64,000 nt of DNA from Coriobacteriaceae bacterium (GCA_025992705.1 DAJPGJ010000001.1:1831001-1895000), one strand, 5' to 3'; counted from the stretch's first letter, positions 16,532 through 25,731 are shown. Numbers and translations: made by a program. Notes: a model not told the origin generated them from the letters alone.

Positions 16532-19009
16532 CTAGCCCAGTCCCAACAACAACCCGATGCCATACACGATGAAAGCGACGATCCAGGCAACGGCACACTG
16601 CATCACGACGATAACCGCCGCATACTTGCCACCGAGCTCGTTTCTCACCGTGATAATCGCCATCACGCACGGTGTGTACAGCAACACGAACACGAGAAAC
16701 GTGTAGGCAGCTAGCGGGGTAAACAGCGTCGTGAGAAGCGCCAGATTGCCACCGACAAGCTGCGTGATGGTCGAGATGACATTCTCCTTGGCCATGAAGC
16801 CCGTGAGCACGGCCGTCGCCGCACGCCAGTCCCCGAAACCGAGTGGCTCGAAGATGGGAGCGAATATCGCGCCGATACCCGCGAGCATGCTCTGCGACTG
16901 GTCGGCGACCACGTTGAAGCGCGCGTCGAAGGTCTGCAGGAACCAGATGATGAGCGTCGCGATGAACACGACCGTGAACGCCTTTTTCGCAAACTCCTTC
17001 GCCTTGTCCCAGGCAAGTCGACACACGGTGCCCAGACTCGGCAGCCGATAGTTGGGAAGCTCCATCACGAAGGGAACGGGCTCGCCACGAAACACCGTGC
17101 GGCTCAAGACGAACGCCGCGATGATGCCGACAACGATGCCGAGCAGGTACAACGACAGCATCGCGAGCGCGGCGTACTGGGCGAAGAAGAAACCGCAAAG
17201 CAATGCGTAGACCGGCAATTTCGCCGAACAGCTCATGAAGGGCACGAGCATGATGGTCATGCGACGGTCATGCTCGGAGGGAAGCGTACGTGTTGCCATG
17301 ATCGCGGGAACGCTGCATCCGAATCCCATGATGAGCGGCACGAAACTACGTCCCGACAAGCCGAGCTTGCGCAGGAGCTTGTCCATGAAAAATGCGACAC
17401 GCGCCATGTAGCCCGTATCCTCGAGCGCCGAAAGCAGCAGAAACAACACGACGATGATGGGCAGGAACGAGAGGACCGTGCCCACACCGGGAAACACGCC
17501 ATCGCAGACGAGCGAGACGACGAGCGGGTTGATCTCGAGCGATTCGAGCCCGTCGCGCACGGCCTGCGTGAGCCACTCGATGCCCTCGCCCAATAGATCC
17601 GAAAGCGGCTGCCCAACCACGTTGAAAGTCAGCCAGAAGACGACGGCCATGATGAGAATGAACATGGGGATGGCCGTGTACTTGCCCGTCAGGATGCGGT
17701 CGGCCTTGAGGGAACGCTTGTGTTCGCGCGATTCGCGCGGACGCCAGACGCACTTCGCGCACGCTTTCTCGATAAAGGTAAAGCGCATGTCGCTGATAGC
17801 CGCCACGCGGTCAATGCCGGCCTCTTGCTCCATCTGCGCAACGATATGCTCGACGGCATCCAGCTCGTTGGCATCGAGGTCAAGCGCCTCTGTGACGAGC
17901 GAATCGCCCTCGATGAGCTTGGTTGCGGCAAAGCGCAACGGCAAATCAGCGCGATGGGCGTGGTCTTCGATGAGATGCATGACGCCGTGTATGCAGCGAT
18001 GCACCGCCCCGTTATCGGGTCCGTCGGGTTCGCAGAAGTCGACGCGGCCGGGACGCAGCTGCTTGCGGGCGACGACGAGCGCATGCTCGACGAGCTCGTC
18101 GATGCCTTGATCGTTTGCCGCCGAGATGGGCACGACGGGGACGCCAAGCTCGGCCTCGAGTACGTTGACGTCGATGCTGCCCCCACTCGCGGTAACCTCG
18201 TCCATCATGTTGAGCGCGATGACGAGCGGCACGTCAAGTTCCATGAGCTGCAGGGTAAGGTAGAGATTGCGCTCGATGTTCGTACCATCGACGATGTCGA
18301 TAATGGCGTTGGGCTTCTCGTCGAGCACGAACTGGCGCGAGACGATTTCCTCGCTCGTATAGGGCGAGAGCGAGTAGATGCCCGGCAAATCCGTCACCGT
18401 GACCTTGGAATGATTGCGTATCTCGCCGTCCTTGCGATCGACCGTCACGCCCGGAAAGTTACCGACATGCTGGTTCGATCCGGTCAACGCGTTGAAGAGC
18501 GTCGTCTTGCCCGCATTCTGATTACCGACGAGAGCGAAGTTGATGGGCCTTCCCGCCGCGATCACATGCCCGGTGGGACGCGGACGGTAACGCTCGTTTG
18601 CGCCATCCTTGAGAGCGCCATCGATATCCTCCTCGCCAAAGGAGGGATATAGTGTCTCCGATGCCATGACAGGGTCGGAGGTGTTTTCCTTGGCGATGGG
18701 CTCCTCGCGGTCGGCAGGATTCTCGTCAATATCGCCAATGGAGATTTGCGCGGCATCGGCTTTGCGAATCGTGAGCTCGTAGCCACGCAGGCAAAGCTGG
18801 ATGGGATCCCCAAGCGGCGCTTCCTTGTGCGCCGTGACACGCACGCCAGGCGTGAGCCCCATGTCGAAGATATGCTGGCGCAGCTGGTTTGACTCGCAAT
18901 CGACACTCGTGATGACGGCCGATGCGCCTATGGGCAGCTCGTCGAGCGTACGCGACGGATCGCGCCCGGCCGGGTCAATCATCGAATATGAGGTCTGTTC
19001 GTCTGTCAA
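16532..19009 (-). CDS. feoB: Ferrous iron transporter, FeoA-FeoB fusion
   Basis: 825 residues. Residues about 20-95 are a FeoA SH3-like domain (LPIGASAVITSVDC, MGLTPGVRVTAH). After a linker of about 60 residues, the FeoB G domain starts near residue 152 with GNQNAGKTTLFN (G1), then DLPGIYSLSPYT (G3) and NMMDEV (G4). The C-terminal half has the FeoB membrane core, including the gating motif region PLIMGFGCSVPAIMATR. It imports Fe2+ across the cytoplasmic membrane. The start appears to be TTG, with GGAGAG 8 bp upstream; an internal ATG at 18982 is less well placed. Fusion of FeoA to FeoB is known but uncommon. Confidence 0.93.
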   Translation of the reverse strand: MTDEQTSYSMIDPAGRDPSRTLDELPIGASAVITSVDCESNQLRQHIFDMGLTPGVRVTAHKEAPLGDPIQLCLRGYELTIRKADAAQISIGDIDENPADREEPIAKENTSDPVMASETLYPSFGEEDIDGALKDGANERYRPRPTGHVIAAGRPINFALVGNQNAGKTTLFNALTGSNQHVGNFPGVTVDRKDGEIRNHSKVTVTDLPGIYSLSPYTSEEIVSRQFVLDEKPNAIIDIVDGTNIERNLYLTLQLMELDVPLVIALNMMDEVTASGGSIDVNVLEAELGVPVVPISAANDQGIDELVEHALVVARKQLRPGRVDFCEPDGPDNGAVHRCIHGVMHLIEDHAHRADLPLRFAATKLIEGDSLVTEALDLDANELDAVEHIVAQMEQEAGIDRVAAISDMRFTFIEKACAKCVWRPRESREHKRSLKADRILTGKYTAIPMFILIMAVVFWLTFNVVGQPLSDLLGEGIEWLTQAVRDGLESLEINPLVVSLVCDGVFPGVGTVLSFLPIIVVLFLLLSALEDTGYMARVAFFMDKLLRKLGLSGRSFVPLIMGFGCSVPAIMATRTLPSEHDRRMTIMLVPFMSCSAKLPVYALLCGFFFAQYAALAMLSLYLLGIVVGIIAAFVLSRTVFRGEPVPFVMELPNYRLPSLGTVCRLAWDKAKEFAKKAFTVVFIATLIIWFLQTFDARFNVVADQSQSMLAGIGAIFAPIFEPLGFGDWRAATAVLTGFMAKENVISTITQLVGGNLALLTTLFTPLAAYTFLVFVLLYTPCVMAIITVRNELGGKYAAVIVVMQCAVAWIVAFIVYGIGLLLGLG

Positions 19010-19034
19010 CTTTTATCTCTCCGAGGTATCAAGT

Positions 19035-19583
19035 TCATGATAGCAGCTTGCGGCGCTCACGCCAGTCGGGCAGAAAGCCGTCCATGAGCTCGTGGAAACG
19101 GGCGTTGTGGCTCGGCTCGAGCATGTGCACGAGTTCGTGGACCACCACGTATTCCAGACAACGCGGCGGATACAACGCCAGACGCGTATTGATGCACACG
19201 CGTCCCGTCGCCGGTTGGCATGAACCCCAGCGGCTCTTCATGTTTCGGAAGGCGAGCTTTTTTACGCGCACACCAATGATGGGCTCCCAGACCTCGAGCA
19301 GCACGGGAACCGCCGCCTCGACGAGCACGCGCCAGGTACGCTTGTCCTCATCGCTCGCATAGGCGGCTTGGGCCATGGGGGACTCGGCGAGCCGGGCACG
19401 CTGGCGCTCGATCCAGGCGGCATGGCGTTCCACGGCATCACGCATCTCATCCATTGTCGCCGATAGCGGTGCGGAAACGACGAGCGTGCCGTCGCCCTCA
19501 ACGCGCAGCCGGATGTTGCGCATGCGCGCGCGGCGCCTGATGCGCACATGGTATCCCGCCAGCTCCGTAATCTTCTCGTCCAT
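19035..19583 (-). CDS. YgjP-like (DUF45) zinc metallopeptidase
   Basis: 182 residues. The C-terminal part has the family motif VVHELVHMLEPSHNARFHELM, with HELVH as the zinc-binding pair and a downstream histidine as third ligand. KSRWGSCQP is the other conserved DUF45 block. The frame extends to 19661, but that would overlap the divergent lipase start, so the ATG at 19583 (MDEKITELAG) is preferred. The substrate is unknown for this family. It is separated from feoAB by 25 bp on the same strand and may be co-transcribed upstream of it. Confidence 0.85.
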   Translation of the reverse strand: MDEKITELAGYHVRIRRRARMRNIRLRVEGDGTLVVSAPLSATMDEMRDAVERHAAWIERQRARLAESPMAQAAYASDEDKRTWRVLVEAAVPVLLEVWEPIIGVRVKKLAFRNMKSRWGSCQPATGRVCINTRLALYPPRCLEYVVVHELVHMLEPSHNARFHELMDGFLPDWRERRKLLS

Positions 19584-19597
19584 GCGCCCATGATAAG

Positions 19598-19630
19598 GCA
19601 AAAGTGCCCCGGCAAGTTTTGTCTCATTCG
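19598..19630. repeat. Copy of the GCCCCGGCAAGTTTTGTCT repeat motif
   Basis: CAAAAGTGCCCCGGCAAGTTTTGTCTCATTCG lies between divergent genes. Its inverse resembles sequence at about 49606-49633 and 24003-24031 (GACAA.TGTCGCCGG.GCA.TTTTGTCTT), giving three related copies in the window. Confidence 0.6.
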
Positions 19631-19655
19631 CCAATTGCAGCGCTACAATAGCCTC

Positions 19656-20552
19656 ATGCAACAGGAACTCACAAGCAACGTGTTCGATACCGCCCTCATC
19701 TTCGAAGGTGGCGGCATGCGCGCGAGCTACACGAGCGCACTGGCAAACGTGCTACTCGAAAACGGCATCTTCTTCGACAACGTTTACGGGCTATCCGCCG
19801 GGGCGAGCAATACGGTCAACTATGCCTCGCGTGATATCGACCGTACGAAGCGCTCTTTCGTCGACTTCGTAGAGGACCCCGATTTTGGCGGCATCAACAC
19901 CTTGCTGCAACACAAGGGCTTCTTCCACGCCGAGCACATCTACGAAGAAGCCGGTCTACCCGACGGCTTTCTCCCCTTCGATTTTGCCACCTTCACGGCC
20001 AATCCCGCGAAGGTCACCATCGAGTCATTCGACCGCGACACGGGCCAGAGCGTGTACTGGACCAAGGATGATATGCAGACCATCGAGGACTTGATGGTGC
20101 GCGTACGCGCCTCATCGACGCTTCCGCTCGTCATGCCCTCCCCCAAGATCGGTGACAGCCACTACTACGACGGTGGCCTGGGCGAAGGAGCGGGCTTTTT
20201 GCTTCCCCGCGCACAGCGAGATGGCTTCACGCGCTTCCTTATCGTGCGCACGCGTCCGCGTGAATACCGCAAGGCCCCGCCCCTGGGCCTGGGCGATAAA
20301 ATCACCAACGCCATGCTTTGGGGTCGTCCCTACGTGATAAACGCACTCGAAAACCGCTGGTGGAAGTACAATCGCATGTGCGATGAAATCGAACGGCTCG
20401 AGACCGCCGGCAATGCTTATGTCTTCTACGCCGAGGGCATGGCCGTCAGCAGCGGCGAGACCGACCTGGGCAAGCTCCAGGCGAGTTATGACGCCGGCTA
20501 TGCGCAGGCAATGCGCGAGCTACCTGCAATCAAGGAGTTCTTGGGAGTGTAG
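19656..20552 (+). CDS. Patatin-like phospholipase (RssA type)
   Basis: 298 residues. Motifs of the patatin fold appear in order: EGGGMRASY near residue 15 (oxyanion hole), GLSAGASN near residue 43 (G-x-S-x-G nucleophile serine) and YYDGGLGEG near residue 170 (the DG/A catalytic aspartate). Such proteins hydrolyse lipid acyl groups; the bacterial RssA subgroup has no firmly established physiological substrate. The frame extends upstream to 19548, but the ATG at 19656 places the conserved N-terminus correctly. It is divergent from the DUF45 gene and ends 3 bp from convergent nrdG. Confidence 0.88.
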   Translation: MQQELTSNVFDTALIFEGGGMRASYTSALANVLLENGIFFDNVYGLSAGASNTVNYASRDIDRTKRSFVDFVEDPDFGGINTLLQHKGFFHAEHIYEEAGLPDGFLPFDFATFTANPAKVTIESFDRDTGQSVYWTKDDMQTIEDLMVRVRASSTLPLVMPSPKIGDSHYYDGGLGEGAGFLLPRAQRDGFTRFLIVRTRPREYRKAPPLGLGDKITNAMLWGRPYVINALENRWWKYNRMCDEIERLETAGNAYVFYAEGMAVSSGETDLGKLQASYDAGYAQAMRELPAIKEFLGV

Positions 20553-20555
20553 CCC

Positions 20556-21104
20556 CTACATCGTATGCGTGGCATAGACAGGATCGTCTGACCACATGAC
20601 GACCTCGCCGGCAGCGAGCGTCGCGGGCATGTCAATGATGCGCTGATTGGACGAGCCGCGAAAACGCAGCGAGATATCGTGAAGCTCCTTAACGTAGGGA
20701 CCGTCCACGAGCACGTCAATGCAGGCGAGCATGCGATCGGTGACCTCGGTACGCCGCAGGTTCATCTCGTCGAGCAGGTCCTCGAGCAAATCGCCCGTAA
20801 AGCACCAGATGGTCTTGTTCGGAAGCTCGGCCTTCACGCGCTCGAGAAAGACCACGAGCCCGCGCTGGTTGTCCGGCTCCATGGGCTCACCACCCAAAAG
20901 CGTGAGCCCACGTATGTACGAGGGTTTCATGCTCTCGATGAGCTCGTCTTCCACCTCGCGCGTGAACGGCTCGCCAAAGTCGAAGCTCCAGGTCTGGGGC
21001 TGAAAGCACTCCGCGCAATGATGCGTGCAGCCACTCACGAACAGCGTCGTGCGCGTGCCAGAGCCATTGGCGATGTCACAGTATTTGATCTCGGCGTAGT
21101 TCAT
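20556..21104 (-). CDS. nrdG: Anaerobic ribonucleotide reductase activating protein (radical SAM)
   Basis: 182 residues. The radical SAM cluster motif is CTHHCAECF (CX3CX2C) near residue 26, and LLGGEPMEP is the SAM-contact GGE motif. NrdG uses SAM to create the glycyl radical on NrdD. It lies downstream of nrdD on the same strand, separated by a 234-bp spacer that contains a large palindrome. Its own ribosome site is AGGTAGAAG. The spacer could lower nrdG expression relative to nrdD. Confidence 0.95.
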   Translation of the reverse strand: MNYAEIKYCDIANGSGTRTTLFVSGCTHHCAECFQPQTWSFDFGEPFTREVEDELIESMKPSYIRGLTLLGGEPMEPDNQRGLVVFLERVKAELPNKTIWCFTGDLLEDLLDEMNLRRTEVTDRMLACIDVLVDGPYVKELHDISLRFRGSSNQRIIDMPATLAAGEVVMWSDDPVYATHTM

Positions 21105-21161
21105 GATTACTTCTACCTATGAAATTGCGTGATGCGCATCTATGGTCGCAAAGGTTCGTGC

Positions 21162-21330
21162 TTGGCGCACCGAGCTCAGCCCCGATTTCAGAGCTGTGAT
21201 AAATCGCGAGGCGGTCTTGCGAGGACTGTTTGAGAAGGGCAACCACACTGTGGTTGCCCTTCGAGTCCCGCAGCAGCCGAGCGATTTACGCAGCTCGGGT
21301 GAAATCGACTGGCGAGCGAAGTGCGCCAGG
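21162..21330. repeat. Large imperfect palindrome between nrdD and nrdG
   Basis: About 165 bp whose halves align as reverse complements. The core GAAGGGCAACCACA/TGTGGTTGCCCTTC (21234-21262) is perfect. Blocks TGGCGCAC, CGATTTCA and TAAATCGC recur in the same order in both arms. It could fold into a long RNA hairpin in the nrdDG transcript and looks like a non-autonomous mobile palindrome. Confidence 0.75.
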
Positions 21331-21338
21331 CTCGTTTC

Positions 21339-23561
21339 CTAAAGGTGCATGACGCGATCTCGAATTTCTTCCGTTCTCCCCTGGTTCCAGTATTGCGTGC
21401 CGATGTAGCCGCAGGTGCGACGCGCGACGTTCATCGTGGCCTGATCGCGGTTGCCGCAGTTGGGGCACTCCCACTCGAGCTTGCCGTCCTCCTCGACGAT
21501 CTGGATCTCTCCGTCGTAGCCGCAAATCTGGCAGAAGTCGCTCTTGGTGTTGAGCTCCGCGTACATGATGTTGTCGTAGATGTAGCGCATGACATCGATG
21601 ACGGCCTCGAGGTTGTCCTGCATGTTGGGTACCTCGACGTAGCTGATGGCGCCACCCGGGGAGAGACGCTGGAACTCGCTCTCGAACTTGAGCTTGGTGT
21701 AGGCGTCGATTTCCTCGGAGACGTGCACGTGATAGCTATTGGTGATGTAGCCCTTGTCCGTGATGCCCTTGATGATGCCGAAGCGCTTCTGCAATGCCTT
21801 GGCGAACTTGTAGGTGGTGGACTCGAGCGGCGTGCCGTACAGCGAGTAGTCGATGTCCTCGGCAGCCTTCCACTCGAAGCACTTGTCGTTCATGCGCTGC
21901 ATGACCGCGAGCGCAAACGGCGTGGCCTCATCGTCGGTATGGCTGTGACCCGTCATGTACTTGACGCACTCGTAGAGACCGGCATAGCCGAGCGAGATGG
22001 TGGAGTAACCGCCGTAGAGCAGCTTGTCGATGGTCTCGCCCTTCTTGAGGCGGGCGAGCGCGCCGTACTGCCACAGGATGGGCGCGGCATCCGAAAGCGT
22101 GCCCTTGAGGCGGTCGTGGCGGCAGCGCAGGGCACGATGGCACAGCTCGAGGCGCTCCTCGAAGATGCTCCAGAACTTCTCCTCGTCACCGCCGCTGGAC
22201 AGCGCCACGTCGACCAGGTTGATGGTCACGACGCCCTGGTTGAAGCGACCGTAGAACTTGGGCTTGGTGGGATCGTAGTTACCGGCGTTGGCCACGTTGC
22301 CATACCCATTGCCAGAGCGATCCGGCGTGAGGAAGCTGCGGCAACCCATGCAGGTATAGCAATCGCCCTCGCCTTCTACCTGACCGGCGGAAAGCTTGTA
22401 CTCCTTCATCTTCTTCTCGGAGATGTAATCGGGGACCATGCGCTTGGCCGTGCATTTGGCGGCAAGCTGCGTGAGGTAGAAATACGGGGAGCCCTCGTCA
22501 ACGTTGTCATCCTCGAGCACGTAGATGAGCTTGGGGAACGCCGGGGTGATCCAGACGCCCTCCTCGTTCTTGACACCTTGATAGCGCTGACGCAGCGTCT
22601 CCTCGATGATCATGGCGAGGTCGTGCTTCTCGGCCTCGTCGCGTGCCTCGTTGAGATACATGAAGACGGTGATGAAGGGAGCCTGGCCATTGGTGGTCAT
22701 GAGCGTGACGACCTGGTACTGGATGGTCTGGACGCCGCGCTTGATCTCCTCGCGCAGACGACGCTCGACGACCTGCTCGATCTGCTCCTTGTCGGCCTCG
22801 ATGCCGAGCATCTCGAACTCAGCATAAGTCTCGCGGCGAATCTTCTTGCGGGAGACGTCGACGAAAGGCGCGAGATGCGTGAGCGAGATGGATTGGCCGC
22901 CGTACTGGCAGCTCGCCACCTGGGCGATGATCTGCGTGGCGATGTTGCACGCGGTGGAGAACATGTGCGGACGCTCGATGAGGGTACCCGAGATGACCGT
23001 GCCGTTCTGGAGCATGTCCTCGAGGTTGACGAGGTCGCAGTTGTGCATGTGCTGCGCGAAATAGTCGGAATCATGGAAGTGAATGATGCCGTTGTTGTGG
23101 GCTTCGACGACCTCGCGGGGCAGGAGCATGCGCATGGTGAGGTCCTTGGAAACCTCGCCCGCCATGTAATCGCGCTGCACGGAGTTGACAGCAGGGTTCT
23201 TGTTGGAGTTCTCCTGCTTGACTTCCTCGTTGTTGCACTCGATAAGCGTGAGGATCTTGTCATCGGTCGTGTTGCTCTGACGCTTGAGGTTCTGGAGATA
23301 GCGATAGATGATGTACTTGCGCGCGACTTCGAACTTGTCGAGCGCCATGATCTCATCCTCGACCATATCCTGGATTTCCTCGACCGAGACCGTGTGCCCG
23401 GCAGCCTTGCAGGCGTCCTCGACATTGAGGGCCGCATACTCGATCTGACGCGCTGTCAGACGCTCGTCTTCGGGAACTTCCCCGTTTGCTGCTTCGATTG
23501 CGTTGGCGATCTTCGAAAGATCGAAGACTGCCTCCGAGCCGTTTCGTTTGATGATTTTCAT
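21339..23561 (-). CDS. nrdD: Anaerobic (class III) ribonucleoside-triphosphate reductase
   Basis: 740 residues. An N-terminal ATP-cone (IIKRNGSEAVFDLSKI) comes first. The catalytic barrel follows, with family blocks IIHFHDSDY near residue 150 and NLVDVAL in the middle. Near the C-terminus four cysteines (CQICGYDG and CPNCGN) form the zinc site. RRTCGYIGTQYWN then contains the glycine that carries the radical. It makes dNTPs without oxygen. ATG 23561 follows GAGGGAAAC; a longer frame exists but lacks support. Two NrdR boxes lie upstream. Confidence 0.97.
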   Translation of the reverse strand: MKIIKRNGSEAVFDLSKIANAIEAANGEVPEDERLTARQIEYAALNVEDACKAAGHTVSVEEIQDMVEDEIMALDKFEVARKYIIYRYLQNLKRQSNTTDDKILTLIECNNEEVKQENSNKNPAVNSVQRDYMAGEVSKDLTMRMLLPREVVEAHNNGIIHFHDSDYFAQHMHNCDLVNLEDMLQNGTVISGTLIERPHMFSTACNIATQIIAQVASCQYGGQSISLTHLAPFVDVSRKKIRRETYAEFEMLGIEADKEQIEQVVERRLREEIKRGVQTIQYQVVTLMTTNGQAPFITVFMYLNEARDEAEKHDLAMIIEETLRQRYQGVKNEEGVWITPAFPKLIYVLEDDNVDEGSPYFYLTQLAAKCTAKRMVPDYISEKKMKEYKLSAGQVEGEGDCYTCMGCRSFLTPDRSGNGYGNVANAGNYDPTKPKFYGRFNQGVVTINLVDVALSSGGDEEKFWSIFEERLELCHRALRCRHDRLKGTLSDAAPILWQYGALARLKKGETIDKLLYGGYSTISLGYAGLYECVKYMTGHSHTDDEATPFALAVMQRMNDKCFEWKAAEDIDYSLYGTPLESTTYKFAKALQKRFGIIKGITDKGYITNSYHVHVSEEIDAYTKLKFESEFQRLSPGGAISYVEVPNMQDNLEAVIDVMRYIYDNIMYAELNTKSDFCQICGYDGEIQIVEEDGKLEWECPNCGNRDQATMNVARRTCGYIGTQYWNQGRTEEIRDRVMHL

Positions 23562-23641
23562 GTTTCCCTCATGTCCCTCGTGTTCGAGTTTTTGTATGCA
23601 ACGTTTTTGCGTGTGCAAGTGTGATTGCTCGATTCAGAATA

Positions 23642-23689
23642 GACCATATCTTGTGTTTGGGACGCCTGAAAATCCACAATATCTTGTGG
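23642..23689 (-). promoter_or_regulatory. Pair of NrdR boxes upstream of nrdD
   Basis: GACCATATCTTGTGTT (23642-23657) and CCACAATATCTTGTGG (23674-23689) both resemble the NrdR consensus (ACACAATATATTGTGT); the second is almost a perfect palindrome. Their centres are 32 bp apart, about three helical turns, as is usual for NrdR box pairs. They lie 81-128 bp upstream of the nrdD start, which implies repression by NrdR when dATP is plentiful. No nrdR gene is in the window. Confidence 0.82.
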
Positions 23690-24089
23690 ATAAATTAGCT
23701 TGACATCACAAGATTTGGTATTTTCACAGGTAAAACGTATCAGGGAAGTAGATAAGCAACCTGTAACAGCTTGAAAAAAATTTCGGCGAAATCCACCAAC
23801 GGAAGCTCGAGTATCTTGGTCATTTACGGCGAAATAATAAGTTCCACAACTGACTAAGATATTTGGACGTTTGAAGAATCTTGTTCGCTGTCGTAGATAG
23901 CTCATATTTTGCACGAGGCGAATCACGTAGAAAATCCGCAAGCTCGCGGTCAGAACACATCCTACCCGTGTGACCAACTTATAGAGCCCTAAAAAGGAGG
24001 GAAGACAATTGTCGCCGGAGCAGTTTTGTCTTGAGAATGAGGCAGTTGCTCTGAGCAACTGCCTCATTCTCGCCCCGGAACATTTCCCG
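23690..24089. other. Intergenic region upstream of nrdD, no gene seen
   Basis: AT-richer than its surroundings. Apart from the NrdR boxes next to it and the palindrome at 24033-24071, I see no convincing coding sequence, tRNA or known riboswitch. A 169-codon open frame here has no family features and was rejected. Confidence 0.5.
24033..24071. repeat. Palindromic repeat, TGAG(A/G)CAGTTGCTC family
   Basis: A perfect 39-bp palindrome, GAGAATGAGGCAGTTGCTC followed by its inverse. Just before it, at about 24003-24031, is the GTCGCCGGAGCAGTTTTGTCTT block shared with two other loci. Related palindromes are at 28217-28254 and 49645-49721. Confidence 0.8.
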
Positions 24090-24126
24090 TTTCAAAAGGA
24101 AGGGGAGATGACACACGCATCTCCCC
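24090..24126 (-). terminator. Rho-independent terminator of gdhA
   Basis: On the minus strand GGGGAGATG pairs with CATCTCCCC (9-bp stem, 7-nt loop), followed by TTCCTTTTG, 28 bp after the gdhA stop. Confidence 0.7.
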
Positions 24127-24153
24127 TTCCCGCAAATCTCTATGGTGTCGTGA

Positions 24154-25491
24154 CTAGACGATACCCTGGGCCATCATCGCGTCGGCAACCTTGAGGAAGC
24201 CCGCGATGTTCGCACCCATGACGTAGTTGCCCTCGTGGCCGTACTCGCGTGCGGCATCGTCAGCGGCGTGGAAGATGCCCTGCATGATGCCCTTGAGCTT
24301 CGCATCGACCTCTTCGAAGGTCCAGGAGAGACGCTCGGAGTTCTGGCTCATCTCCAGGCCGCTTGTGGCAACGCCACCAGCATTGGCGGCCTTGCCCGGG
24401 AAGAACGCGACGCCGTTTTGCTGCAGGTACTGAGTCGCCTCGAGCGTAGTCGGCATGTTCGCGCCCTCGGTGAGAATCTTGCAACCGTTGGCGACAAGGT
24501 TCTTGGCATCCTCGATGTGTACCTCGTTCTGTGTCGCACACGGCATGGCGATATCGCAAGGGGTAACCCACACGCCAGCACCCTCGTGATACTCGACGGT
24601 CTTGTGATCGCAGCGCTTCGCGTACTCGCTCAGGCGACCGCGCTCGACTTCCTTGATCTGCTTGACAAGGTCAAGGTCGATGCCGGACGGGTCGTAGACC
24701 CAGCCCGTGGAATCGGACATGGTGACGACGGTCGCGCCGAGCTGCGTAGCCTTCTCGCAGGCGTAGATGGCAACGTTGCCCGAACCGGACAGGCACACCG
24801 TCTTGCCCTTGTAGGAATCGTTGTTGCAGTTGAGGTACTCCTCGGTGAAGTACACGGCACCATAGCCGGTTGCCTCGGTGCGGGCCAGCGAACCACCGTA
24901 GGAGAGGCCCTTGCCCGTGAGCACGCCAGTCCACTCGTTGCGGATGCGCTTGTACTGGCCGAACATGAAGCCAATCTCGCGCGCACCCGTGCCAATGTCA
25001 CCAGCCGGGACATCGGTATCGGCACCGATGTGACGCTGCAGCTCGGTCATGAAGGACTGGCAGAAGCGCATGACCTCACCATCGCTGCGACCCTTGGGAT
25101 CGAAATCGCAGCCACCCTTGCCGCCGCCCATCGGCAGCGTGGTGAGGCTGTTCTTGAAGACCTGCTCGAAGCCGAGGAACTTGAGGATGGAGAGGTTCAC
25201 GCTCGGATGCAGGCGCAGGCCACCCTTGTAGGGGCCGATGGCGCTGTTGAACTGCACGCGGAAGGCGCGATTGACCTGAACTTTGCCAGCATCATCCACC
25301 CACGGCACACGGAAGGTGATGATGCGCTCGGGCTCGACGATGCGCTCGAGCAGACCGGCCTCCTCGTACTCGGGATGAGCTTCGATGACGGGCTCGAGAG
25401 ACTCGAGAACCTCGGTCACGGCCTGGATGAACTCGGGCTGGTCGGCATCCTTTGCCTTGACCTGTTCGATAATGCGCTGTACGTAACTCAC
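24154..25491 (-). CDS. gdhA: Glutamate dehydrogenase (hexameric type, probably NADP)
   Basis: 445 residues, the usual length for the hexameric bacterial enzyme. PMGGGKGGCDFDPKG near residue 120 holds the active-site lysine region. GNVAIYACEKATQLGA is the dinucleotide-binding fold, and GPYKGGLRLHPSVN is the substrate-binding block. It interconverts glutamate with 2-oxoglutarate and ammonia in the cytoplasm. Cofactor specificity is only inferred from similarity to the NADP group. It is a single gene with its own terminator, divergent from the CCG Fe-S gene. Confidence 0.96.
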   Translation of the reverse strand: MSYVQRIIEQVKAKDADQPEFIQAVTEVLESLEPVIEAHPEYEEAGLLERIVEPERIITFRVPWVDDAGKVQVNRAFRVQFNSAIGPYKGGLRLHPSVNLSILKFLGFEQVFKNSLTTLPMGGGKGGCDFDPKGRSDGEVMRFCQSFMTELQRHIGADTDVPAGDIGTGAREIGFMFGQYKRIRNEWTGVLTGKGLSYGGSLARTEATGYGAVYFTEEYLNCNNDSYKGKTVCLSGSGNVAIYACEKATQLGATVVTMSDSTGWVYDPSGIDLDLVKQIKEVERGRLSEYAKRCDHKTVEYHEGAGVWVTPCDIAMPCATQNEVHIEDAKNLVANGCKILTEGANMPTTLEATQYLQQNGVAFFPGKAANAGGVATSGLEMSQNSERLSWTFEEVDAKLKGIMQGIFHAADDAAREYGHEGNYVMGANIAGFLKVADAMMAQGIV

Positions 25492-25599
25492 GGTTTTCTC
25501 CTTGTCTATGACGGGACGCGTGCATTATAGGTTTTGAAGTTCCCATAACGTTGCCGAATTAATGAAATCGAAACATTCGCGAACACGAGGGCGGGCAGT

Positions 25600-25679
25600 G
25601 GGGACGGGGACAAGGGGACAGGTCATTTGTCCCACGAACCCCAGTGGGACAAATGACCTGTCCCCTTGTCCCCGTCCCC
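25600..25679. repeat. 80-bp palindromic repeat, GGGACA family, copy 1
   Basis: A near-perfect hairpin: GGGGACGGGGACAAGGGGACAGGTCATTTGTCCCAC pairs with its inverse around the loop GAACCCCA. It lies between divergent gdhA and the CCG Fe-S gene. Copies 2 and 3 are at 30536-30605 and 38219-38300. Confidence 0.92.
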
Positions 25680-25731
25680 GAGCGTTATCCACCGTGGTAA
25701 AGTAGCAGAACATACGTTTTGGGGAGGAACC

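Noticed and set aside
21321..23624. A 767-codon plus-strand open frame opposite nrdD
   Set aside because: It is the antisense shadow of nrdD, created by high GC third positions; it has no family features and its composition is typical of shadow frames.
23690..24000. Possible cobalamin or other riboswitch upstream of nrdD
   Set aside because: No conserved riboswitch core was recognisable, and NrdR boxes already explain regulation.
23558..24067. A 169-codon minus-strand frame upstream of nrdD
   Set aside because: Spans NrdR boxes and palindromes, has no recognisable domain, and its residue composition looks like translated intergenic DNA.
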